Assembly (NCBI GenBank): GCA_025056735.1
Contig: JANWVR010000060.1
Coordinates: 1-51,945, forward strand
DNA from: Saprospiraceae bacterium
GTDB lineage: Bacteria; Bacteroidota; Bacteroidia; Chitinophagales; Saprospiraceae
Direction of reading: 5' to 3'
Length of the DNA stretch: 51,945 nucleotides
Part shown: piece after piece, positions 8,508-16,108 of the stretch
How positions within the stretch are numbered: the first letter of the stretch is position 1
How the letters are laid out: each line of letters starts with the position of its first letter
Notes under the pieces: generated by a model
Seen by the model: the letters and a program-made list of their open reading frames with translations, nothing else
Told to the model about the DNA's origin: nothing
Database searches by the model: none
Position numbers and translations under genes: made by a program

Positions 8508-9164
8508 CTAAGATGACTTTTTCGCAGACGATTTCTTAGGCGATATGATTACAGTCATGCGTTTTCCATCTAAGCGCGGCAAATGTTCGGCAGTTCCATA
8601 ATCTTCTAATTCTTTCACGAGCCGCAACAGCAGCAGTTCGCCACGATCTTTGAACACGATAGCACGCCCGCGAAACTGGACGTATGCTTTCACCTTGTTG
8701 CCCTCACTCAGGAAGTTCTTGGCGTGGCGCAGTTTGAACTCAAAATCGTGCTCTCCTGTTTCCGGACCAAATCGGATTTCTTTGAGCTGCTGCTTGGCTG
8801 TGTTGGCCTTCAGTTCTTTTTCCTTTTTCTTCTTTTGATAAAGAAACTTATTGTAGTCAATAATACGGACGACAGGCGGCTCGGCATTTGGCGAGATTTC
8901 CACCAAATCCAATCCCATTTCTCCGGCCCATTTTTGAAGGTCTGAGGTTCTGTAAATACCGGATGTTATGGGGCGACCTGCTACCGCGCTGACTTCCTCC
9001 AGGTTATCGCCGACCAAACGCACTTCGGGCGCCGTGATGAAGCTGTTGATGCGATGCTCGGCCTGTTGTTGACGCCTTCCACGAGGCCCTCGAGGGTCGG
9101 AAGGAGTGTCCGAGCTTTGAGGACGCACTCCGTTGCTCGGATAAAAAGTTTTCTTTAAAGCCAA
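8508..9164 (-). CDS. infC: Translation initiation factor IF-3
   Basis: About 218 residues. After a basic, Pro/Gly-rich leader, the IF-3 N-terminal domain starts at AEHRINSFI (about 36) with GLDLVEISPNAEPPVVRIIDYNKF; a lysine-rich linker (YQKKKKEKE) leads to the C-terminal domain (KEIRFGPETGEHDFEFKLRHAKNFL to GRAIVFKDRGE). IF-3 binds the 30S subunit and checks start-codon choice. No ATG is available near the N-terminus: the frame opens right after a TAG, with TTG at 9164 as first possible start and GTG at 9128 as the second. Rare start codons are a known feature of infC (ATT in Escherichia coli) and let IF-3 limit its own synthesis. First gene of infC-rpmI-rplT. Confidence 0.96.
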   Translation of the reverse strand: MALKKTFYPSNGVRPQSSDTPSDPRGPRGRRQQQAEHRINSFITAPEVRLVGDNLEEVSAVAGRPITSGIYRTSDLQKWAGEMGLDLVEISPNAEPPVVRIIDYNKFLYQKKKKEKELKANTAKQQLKEIRFGPETGEHDFEFKLRHAKNFLSEGNKVKAYVQFRGRAIVFKDRGELLLLRLVKELEDYGTAEHLPRLDGKRMTVIISPKKSSAKKSS

Positions 9165-9286
9165 CTAAGCAAATAATTTAGTGAACGATGTAGTGCGGAT
9201 ATGTGCAATCTTCGGATCTATCGTGAAAGGAAAAAGCAAAAAGCAAAACCCTCGCCTCTTTTTCGTACGATCGCTTTTCGGAGCAA

Positions 9287-9294
9287 CAAAGGTA
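9287..9294 (-). promoter_or_regulatory. -7 box of the probable infC promoter
   Basis: TACCTTTG on the minus strand matches the Bacteroidota -7 consensus TAnnTTTG. No clear TTG lies at the right distance upstream. Transcription would start near 9280 and leave a leader of about 115 bases before infC. It is back to back with the priA box at 9357. Confidence 0.5.
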
Positions 9295-9356
9295 CAACCC
9301 TTGCGTCGGACGATATCTTTCGAGAGGAGAAAATTTTTATCTTTAATGCTGCTCCC

Positions 9357-9364
9357 TACTTTTG
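9357..9364 (+). promoter_or_regulatory. -7 box of the probable priA promoter
   Basis: TACTTTTG fits TAnnTTTG and lies about 60 bases before the GTG start of priA. The upstream stretch is AT-rich (9331-9346), but a definite -33 TTG was not seen. Confidence 0.45.
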
Positions 9365-9422
9365 CTGTTCCAATTAGACGAAAAGTCTGGTTTCCTCACT
9401 ACTCATATTCTTATCTGCACCT

Positions 9423-11870
9423 GTGCCTCATTTTGCCGATATCATTTTGCCCTTGGCACTTCCCAAGCCGGTTTTCACTTACGCTGTGCCGGACGAACTG
9501 CTCGATGAAATGCAGATAGGTCGGCAGGTAGAGATAATTTTTGGGCAGCATAAACGCTATGCGGGTATTGTTCGTCGAGTGCACCAAGAAAAGCCTCCCT
9601 ACCCTACCAAACCTGTTCTGGCTGTCCTTTCTGAAGGGGCATTCATCACAGAGCAGCAAATCGCCTTATGGGAATGGATGGCCATGTACTATTGTTGTAC
9701 CTTAGGTGAGGTTATGCAGGCTGCCTTGCCCGCCCAGCTCAAACTGAGCAGTGAGACCCGATTGGTGCGCCGAATGGATTATGGAGACGACTTTTCATCT
9801 TTAGATGCCGAAGAATATCTGCTTGCTGAGGCGCTTTTATTGCGAGAAGAAATCACTTTATCGGATGCGCGCAAGATTCTGAACAAGAAAACGGTCATGC
9901 CCGTGGTGCAGCGCCTAATAAATAAAGGTGTGCTGCTATTGCGCGAGGAACTGCGCGAGCGTTATCGGCCTAAAAAAGTGTATGCCGTTCGGCTGGCCGA
10001 GCCCTATCGCTCGCAACCCGACCGTCTAGCTCCAGTGCTCGACGAGCTGGGTCGCCACGAGAAGCAGTTAGAAATAGCATTAGCCTACATTCACCTGAGT
10101 CGCCAGCGCCCATGGGTAAGTCGGCAAGAGATATTGGACAAGGCCAACGCCTCTGAGTCCAGTCTGAAAGCTCTTCTCAAGAAAGGAATTCTCGAGTTGT
10201 ACGAGCGCGAGCTGAGCCGAATAGCAGACCACACCACACCCACAGCTACCGCCGGCACGCTTACCGACCAACAGCGCCGCGCTATTGGTGAGATAGAGGC
10301 CTTCTTCGCCCAAAAAAAGCCCGTGCTCCTCTACGGCGTTACAGGCAGCGGCAAAACGCGCGTGTATGTAGAATTGATCCAGAAAGTCATCGAAAGGGGC
10401 GGTCAAGTCCTGTACATGCTACCCGAGATTGCCCTTACGACCCAAATCATCGAGCGGCTTCGGCGCATCTTTGGCGCCGAGGTGGCCGTTTATCACTCCA
10501 AAATCAGCGACAGCGAGCGCGTAGAAATCTGGCGAGCTGCGGCCAGTGGCAAACCCGTGCTGCTGACCGCGCGCTCAGGGTTATTTCTCCCTTTTAAAAA
10601 CCTGCAACTTATCGTTGTGGACGAAGAGCACGACCCTTCTTTTAAACAACAGGACCCGGCGCCTCGCTATCACGCCCGCGACAGCGCCATCTACTTAGCG
10701 CACCTATGCGGCGCCAACATCCTGCTGGGAGCCGCCACGCCCTCGTTAGAAAGCTGGCACAATGCTCAGAGTGGCAAATACGGGCTCGTCCAGATGTCGG
10801 AGCGCTTCGGCAATGTGCCCCTACCTGAAATCCGCCTGCTCGACCTGCGCGAGCAGCATAAAAAGCGCCAGATGCAAAGCCTTTTCGCCGCACCACTGCT
10901 GGAAGGAATACAGACTGCCTTAGACCAGGGCGAGCAGGTGATCCTCTTTCAAAATCGCCGCGGCTATTCCCCTGTGTTGGAGTGCCGCGTTTGCGGCTGG
11001 ACGGCTGAATGCCGCCACTGCGACGTGAGCCTGACTTACCACAAACAGCACCATGCGCTGCGCTGCCACTATTGTGGATACCAGGAGCGCATGCCCTCCA
11101 TTTGCCCGGCTTGCCACAGCGGTAAAATCGCCCTGCTGGGCTTCGGCACCGAAAAAATCGAGGACGAACTGAAAATCTTTTTGCCCAAGGCCCGCATTGC
11201 CCGCTTGGACCTAGACACTGCGAGCACGAAAAATCGCCTGAACGACCTGCTGACCGATTTCGAGGAAAAACGCATAGACATTTTAGTGGGTACGCAAATG
11301 ATTACCAAGGGCTTAGACTTCGACAACGTCGCTTTGGTGGGCGTGTTGGGTGCCGACCAGCTGACCCGATTTCCCGACTTTCGGGCGGGCGAGCGTGCGT
11401 TTCAGTTACTTACCCAGGTGGCTGGGCGCGCCGGCCGCAAGCACAAACGCGGTTTAGTGATGATACAAGCGTGGAACCCCAACCACCCCGTGCTGCAGGA
11501 AGCCCTGCACGGTAACTTTGAAGCCCACGCCCAGCGCGAACTGGAAGAGCGCAAACAATTTCTATACCCGCCCTTTGCCCGACTTATCCGCGTGTACGTC
11601 CGGCACCCGAAAGAGGAAATAACTCTTGCCATTGCTCGACAACTGGCCGAAGGGCTACGCCAACGCCTGGCTCACCGCGTGCTCGGCCCCACGCAACCTA
11701 CCATCGGGCGTCTGCGAGGATATTTCGTCCAGGAAATCCTACTCAAATTGGAAAAATCGGCAACACTCTTGGATGAAACGAAACGACTCCTCCTGGACAC
11801 CGCCGGACAACTGGCCACCCAACCCGGCTGGTCGCAAGCGCGGATTTACGCCGACGTGGACCCTATGTAA
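9423..11870 (+). CDS. priA: Primosomal protein N', replication restart helicase
   Basis: An 815-residue superfamily 2 DNA helicase that reloads the replisome at stalled forks. The N-terminal 3'-DNA-binding domain covers about 1-105, followed by a winged-helix segment. The helicase core has Walker A GVTGSGKT at 305-312 and a DEEH box at about 400-403 (VVDEEHDPSFKQ). A cysteine-rich zinc-binding insert spans about 521-564 with the usual paired cysteines (CRVCGW, CRHCD, CHYCGY, CPACHS). Motifs V and VI appear as GTQMITKGLDF and QVAGRAGR. The start is the GTG at 9423, which gives the canonical PHFADIILPLALPKPVFTYAVP N-terminus; no upstream ATG fits. It is divergent from infC and ends in a palindrome followed by T's. 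Confidence 0.97.
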   Translation: MPHFADIILPLALPKPVFTYAVPDELLDEMQIGRQVEIIFGQHKRYAGIVRRVHQEKPPYPTKPVLAVLSEGAFITEQQIALWEWMAMYYCCTLGEVMQAALPAQLKLSSETRLVRRMDYGDDFSSLDAEEYLLAEALLLREEITLSDARKILNKKTVMPVVQRLINKGVLLLREELRERYRPKKVYAVRLAEPYRSQPDRLAPVLDELGRHEKQLEIALAYIHLSRQRPWVSRQEILDKANASESSLKALLKKGILELYERELSRIADHTTPTATAGTLTDQQRRAIGEIEAFFAQKKPVLLYGVTGSGKTRVYVELIQKVIERGGQVLYMLPEIALTTQIIERLRRIFGAEVAVYHSKISDSERVEIWRAAASGKPVLLTARSGLFLPFKNLQLIVVDEEHDPSFKQQDPAPRYHARDSAIYLAHLCGANILLGAATPSLESWHNAQSGKYGLVQMSERFGNVPLPEIRLLDLREQHKKRQMQSLFAAPLLEGIQTALDQGEQVILFQNRRGYSPVLECRVCGWTAECRHCDVSLTYHKQHHALRCHYCGYQERMPSICPACHSGKIALLGFGTEKIEDELKIFLPKARIARLDLDTASTKNRLNDLLTDFEEKRIDILVGTQMITKGLDFDNVALVGVLGADQLTRFPDFRAGERAFQLLTQVAGRAGRKHKRGLVMIQAWNPNHPVLQEALHGNFEAHAQRELEERKQFLYPPFARLIRVYVRHPKEEITLAIARQLAEGLRQRLAHRVLGPTQPTIGRLRGYFVQEILLKLEKSATLLDETKRLLLDTAGQLATQPGWSQARIYADVDPM

Positions 11871-11873
11871 CGA

Positions 11874-11894
11874 CCAAACTTGTTTGGCCTTTTT
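11874..11894 (+). terminator. Palindrome plus T run after priA
   Basis: CCAAACTTGTTTGG at 11874-11887 is a perfect 14-base palindrome four bases after the priA stop, followed by CCTTTTT. It can act as a short intrinsic terminator. The same palindrome occurs again in the 44.2 kb intergenic repeat. Confidence 0.5.
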
Positions 11895-11984
11895 AGTTAA
11901 AAATCGTTAATCGGTTAATTCCCGGTTAATCCTCTGGCGCATCAGCGCATCGCTCGTTTCTTTGTCGCTCAAAAAACGCACGCT

Positions 11985-12320
11985 ATGAAACACTTGCTCA
12001 TAACCGCATTGGGTATCCTGTGGAGCACCCTGCTTGCCGCGCAGCTGTATGTAGAAGGCACACTGCTGAGCCCCTCAAACACCGGCGCCTATATTGAGGT
12101 AACACCGCTGCGCCGCACCGACGGAACTTATCACATGGGCGTGGACTACGGCCAAACGCGCGGTCGCCGCCCTCACGATTGTCTGACCGACAACAAAGGC
12201 CGCCGCTACGAGTTTCGCAGCGCCGTGGACGGGCTGAACTTTCTCCACGAAAACGGTTGGGAGGTTGTGGTGGTCTATCCGGTAGAGGACATCCGGCGCT
12301 ACCTGATGAAGCGCCGCTAA
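11985..12320 (+). CDS. Small exported protein of unknown function
   Basis: A 111-residue protein that I do not recognise. The first 19 residues (MKHLLITALGILWSTLLAA) are a good Sec signal peptide. The mature part of about 92 residues is basic and polar, rich in Tyr, Arg and Asp, with one cysteine in 'RPHDCLTDN' and an amphipathic C-terminal stretch ending in KRR. There is no sorting tail, membrane helix or lipobox, so it should be periplasmic or released. It lies alone between priA and the M36 protease, more than 110 bases from each. The coding call rests on the clean ATG, the signal peptide and typical codon use. Confidence 0.65.
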   Translation: MKHLLITALGILWSTLLAAQLYVEGTLLSPSNTGAYIEVTPLRRTDGTYHMGVDYGQTRGRRPHDCLTDNKGRRYEFRSAVDGLNFLHENGWEVVVVYPVEDIRRYLMKRR

Positions 12321-12386
12321 GGTCCCAAAAATGCTTTTTTGCTAATAACAGCGCTTGAGTGAACCTGCAGGCACAGGCGAAAGTTC

Positions 12387-12394
12387 TACCTTTG
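12387..12394 (+). promoter_or_regulatory. -7 box upstream of the M36 protease
   Basis: TACCTTTG matches the Bacteroidota -7 box. It lies about 70 bases before the ATG at 12463. No good -33 TTG is visible at the usual spacing. Confidence 0.45.
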
Positions 12395-12462
12395 GGCGTT
12401 TTTTGGCGAAATGGCCGAAAACGTTTTTTCTCACCAAACTAATAACTCACTCGCTCTGTCTT

Positions 12463-15400
12463 ATGCCTACGAAGTTAACACTCCGCCTGGCTCTGCTGGC
12501 AGCCGCCCTTTGCGCGGCGTTTCTTCCGCAGACGAATGCACAAGACCTGAATGCCGCCCAAGAGACGGCATTGCGCTTTTTGCGCGCTCATCCTGAGCAA
12601 TTTATGCTGACAGCCCAAGATGTGGCTGATGTTCGTATCAGTGATGTTTACCCTAGCAAACACAATCGCGTTGTTCACGTATGGGTGCAGCAGCAGCATG
12701 CGGGTATTCCGGTGTACAATGCGCTTTTTGGCCTGCACGTCCGCGATGGTCAGGTCTATCACTTAGGTCACCGCTTTGTGCCTGAGCTGGCCCAGCGCGT
12801 CAACACTATTCTGCCTTCCTTAGGTGCTGCCCGCGCTTTGGAACTAACATTACTGCATTTAGGTTTTACGGCGGCCGACATGCCGCGCCTGAAGCAGCGC
12901 ATCAGCGACCGCAAATGGGTGTTCGACGCCGGTAAGGTAGCCCGTCAGGACATCCCGGTGGACATTTGCTACGACCTCAACGACCAGGAGCAACCGCGTT
13001 TAGCCTGGAAGATTTTCCTTGACCAGGCCAACACCTCTGACATGTGGACGATCACGGTAGATGCTGTAACCGGTCAGGTGCTGCGCAAACACAACCACAC
13101 GGTGTACTGCAAAGTCGGACACGTCCACCGTGCCGACGGCGACTGCCGCGAATACGCGGAGGATGCTCATCGGATTGCTGCTGCGCACGAGCCAACGACG
13201 ACGCTGGGTGCTAACAACGAAGCATACCGCGTATTTGCCCTGCCCATAGAAAGCCCGGCACACGGCGACCGCTCTTTAGTCGTCAATCCAGCCGATCCTC
13301 TTGCCTCTCCTTATGGGTGGTTGGATGTAAACGGTCAGGCCGGCCCGGACTACAACTACACGCGCGGCAACAACGTATGGGCCTACGAAGACCGCGCCAA
13401 CGATAACACGCCCAGCGCCAACGAGTCGGCCACAGCTGCCAACTACGTCTTTGATTTCCCATTTGACCCTAACGCCGAACCGGCGGTTAATCTGGAGGCC
13501 TCGATCACCAACCTGTTCTACATGAACAACATGCTCCACGACATCACTTACCGATTCGGGTTTGATGAGCCGGCGGGCAACTTCCAACAGAACAACTACG
13601 GCCGTGGTGGGCAAGGGAATGACTTCGTACGGGCTGAGGCCTTAGACGGCGGCGGTGAAAACAACGCTAACTTCTCGACACCGGCCGACGGAGGCAATGG
13701 CCGCATGCAGATGTACTTGTGGAGCGGCGAAAGCGGCAATGTGGTGCGCGTCAACGGCCCGGTACTCGTGCAGGGCACCTATTATGGCCAGGCTGCCAGT
13801 GGCTGGGGCGCTCCGATTACCACAACGCCGGTAACGGGCGACGTAGTCATCACTGACGACGGTACAGGCGGCAACGACGCCACAAAAAACTGCAACCCGC
13901 CCGTCAATAACCTGCAGGGCAAGATTGCCATGATAGACCGGGGGGTATGCCAGTTCGGCCAAAAGGCCCTGATTGCCCAGCAAGCTGGCGCCATTGGTTG
14001 TATTATCTGCAATTTTGAAGACGCCACAATTGGTATGGCAGCGGGTAACTTTGGAGCGCAGGTAACCATACCTGTCGTCATGATGAGCAAGCCCAATTGC
14101 GACCTTTTGCGCCAGTATGCCGGCCTTGGCCTAAACATCTCCTTAGTGCGCCCCACCGTAGCAGGCCCACAGCGCTTGGACGGCAGCTTCGACAACGGCA
14201 TCGTAGCGCACGAGTATGGCCACGGCGTATCGAACCGCCTGACAGGCGGCCCCAGTCAGGCCGGCTGCCTGGGCAACGCCGAGCAAATGGGCGAAGGTTG
14301 GAGTGATTGGTTCACGCTCATCACCAGCGTACGCCCGGGCGACGTGCCTAAGCAGCGCCGCGGCGTAGGCACCTTTGTCCTGCGACAGCCCAACGATGGC
14401 GTAGGCATCCGCCGCGTGCCTTACACCACTGACATGAGCATCAATCCACACACCTATGGTACGGTGGCCAACAGTGCCGGCGTGCATGCTATTGGCGAGG
14501 TATGGGCTACGGTAATTTGGGATCTCTACTGGGCCTTTGTAGAAAAATACGGCTACGACCCTAACTGGACCAACCCGAACAGCGGCAACTACCGGGCCAT
14601 TCAACATGTCATGGACGGCATGAAACTTCAACCCTGCAGCCCGGGCTTTATTGACGGACGCAATGCCATCCGGCTGGCTAATATCCTGAATTACAACGGC
14701 GCCGATACTTGCCTCATCAGCCAGGTGTTTGCCCGCCGCGGTATGGGCATCTTTGCCAACCAGGGCAGCAGCAACAACTCGGGCGATGGCGTAGAGGATT
14801 TCAATCCGATACCCACTTGCATTAAAGAACTTAAGATCTCCAAGAGCACGTCAACGCCGCTTATCGAACCCGGTGGCACCGCATCGTTCACTATTACCGT
14901 CATCAACCACAAAGACGAAACCGTTGAAGGCGTCGTCGTCACTGACCCGTTGCCCCAGGGGCTGTCCCTGGTATCGGCTTCCAACGGTGGCACCAACGTG
15001 GGCGGCGTCGTTACCTGGAACTTAGGCAGCCTGCCCTCCGGCGCACAAGTTACGCTGACCTACACTGCTAAATCCGACCCGGCTTTTAAATCGGTGTTGC
15101 ATTTCCGCGATGATATGGAAGAAGAAGGTGATCGCTGGTCTTCCTCCTCCCTGATAGTTAATGTTCCGGAGACCTTTTATTTACAAAACAACCAGGTGCG
15201 CGTAGGCAATTTTGCCTGGCGTGTGGATGCTCCCACTAAAGAAACCGACCAGGTGTTGTACAATTACATTCCTGTGCCGATCCAGGGTAATCAGCCTGTG
15301 TTGCGCTTCTGGCACCGCTACAACACCCAGGCGGGTGTGGACGCCGGCTTCTTAGAGGTGCAGATAGATGGCGAGTCCACCTGGCGGCGCTTCGACCGCA

Positions 15401-16008
15401 GCAAGGTGTTCCGAGGCAGCTATTCGGGAGGCATTCAATACAGCACGTTTGCCATTCCGTTCTTGAGCGGTTTTTCAGGTAACTCCAACGGCTGGGTGCA
15501 GTCGTACTTTGATATGAGCGAGTTTGCGGGCAAGAGCGTGGCTTTCCGTTTCCGCTTTGGCACCGACGCCACTACTTCGCCGGCCGACGCCAACTGGACG
15601 ATTGACCAGGTGGATATTTTTGACATGCTCAACTACGACACCGAGGCGTGCGTGCGCTCCAGCGCCGGCGATCAGGCCTGCGCACGCGCAGCAGCGCGCG
15701 GCGTTATCGTAAACACAGGCGACATCGTCAGCGCAGGCGAGCCAGCGCAGGTCAACCCTCTGGGCATCCGCGTGCAGCCCAACCCAGTTACGAACTGGGC
15801 AAGCGTGGCTTTTGGCGCGAATGCCAGCGGCCCTGTTCTTATCCATATCCTGAGCGCTGATGGACGCCAGGTGATGCAGACGCGCTTAGAAGGTATACAC
15901 GCCGGCCAGGTAACGCCGCTCGATATGCGCTCGCTGCCTGCAGGCGTCTATATGTTGCGCGTGGAAAGCAGCGTCGGCGCCAGCAGCGTCAAAGTGATCA
16001 AGCAGTGA
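12463..16008 (+). CDS. M36 fungalysin-type metalloprotease with T9SS tail
   Basis: A 1181-residue secreted zinc protease. The frame is open back to 12355, but ATG 12463 gives a proper signal peptide (cut near QTNAQ). Residues about 25-200 are the FTP-like propeptide. The M36 catalytic domain carries HEYGH at 583-587 and the downstream glutamate in EQMGEGWSDWF. A protease-associated (PA) domain is inserted before the active site (about 460-550, GKIAMIDRGVCQF). After the catalytic part come a DUF11 repeat (about 790-865), a jelly-roll segment resembling MAM or immune-inhibitor domains (about 880-1060), and a type A T9SS sorting domain (VQPNPVTN to GVYMLRVES). It should degrade proteins outside the cell. 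A terminator follows. Confidence 0.93.
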   Translation: MPTKLTLRLALLAAALCAAFLPQTNAQDLNAAQETALRFLRAHPEQFMLTAQDVADVRISDVYPSKHNRVVHVWVQQQHAGIPVYNALFGLHVRDGQVYHLGHRFVPELAQRVNTILPSLGAARALELTLLHLGFTAADMPRLKQRISDRKWVFDAGKVARQDIPVDICYDLNDQEQPRLAWKIFLDQANTSDMWTITVDAVTGQVLRKHNHTVYCKVGHVHRADGDCREYAEDAHRIAAAHEPTTTLGANNEAYRVFALPIESPAHGDRSLVVNPADPLASPYGWLDVNGQAGPDYNYTRGNNVWAYEDRANDNTPSANESATAANYVFDFPFDPNAEPAVNLEASITNLFYMNNMLHDITYRFGFDEPAGNFQQNNYGRGGQGNDFVRAEALDGGGENNANFSTPADGGNGRMQMYLWSGESGNVVRVNGPVLVQGTYYGQAASGWGAPITTTPVTGDVVITDDGTGGNDATKNCNPPVNNLQGKIAMIDRGVCQFGQKALIAQQAGAIGCIICNFEDATIGMAAGNFGAQVTIPVVMMSKPNCDLLRQYAGLGLNISLVRPTVAGPQRLDGSFDNGIVAHEYGHGVSNRLTGGPSQAGCLGNAEQMGEGWSDWFTLITSVRPGDVPKQRRGVGTFVLRQPNDGVGIRRVPYTTDMSINPHTYGTVANSAGVHAIGEVWATVIWDLYWAFVEKYGYDPNWTNPNSGNYRAIQHVMDGMKLQPCSPGFIDGRNAIRLANILNYNGADTCLISQVFARRGMGIFANQGSSNNSGDGVEDFNPIPTCIKELKISKSTSTPLIEPGGTASFTITVINHKDETVEGVVVTDPLPQGLSLVSASNGGTNVGGVVTWNLGSLPSGAQVTLTYTAKSDPAFKSVLHFRDDMEEEGDRWSSSSLIVNVPETFYLQNNQVRVGNFAWRVDAPTKETDQVLYNYIPVPIQGNQPVLRFWHRYNTQAGVDAGFLEVQIDGESTWRRFDRSKVFRGSYSGGIQYSTFAIPFLSGFSGNSNGWVQSYFDMSEFAGKSVAFRFRFGTDATTSPADANWTIDQVDIFDMLNYDTEACVRSSAGDQACARAAARGVIVNTGDIVSAGEPAQVNPLGIRVQPNPVTNWASVAFGANASGPVLIHILSADGRQVMQTRLEGIHAGQVTPLDMRSLPAGVYMLRVESSVGASSVKVIKQ

Positions 16009-16036
16009 CGTTCTGGCTGCCTGCACAAAAAAGAAG

Positions 16037-16073
16037 AGGTTTGCGAAGCCATATGGTTTCGCAAACCTTTTCT
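16037..16073 (+). terminator. Terminator after the M36 protease
   Basis: A 14-bp stem with one G-T mismatch (16037-16050 with 16055-16068) and a 4-base ATAT loop ends in TTTTCT, 28 bases after the protease stop codon. An A-rich stretch on the left side means it could also work in the other direction. Confidence 0.8.
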
Positions 16074-16108
16074 ACCTTCGCGTGCCTGTCTGTAGCAGGA
16101 ACCATCAC

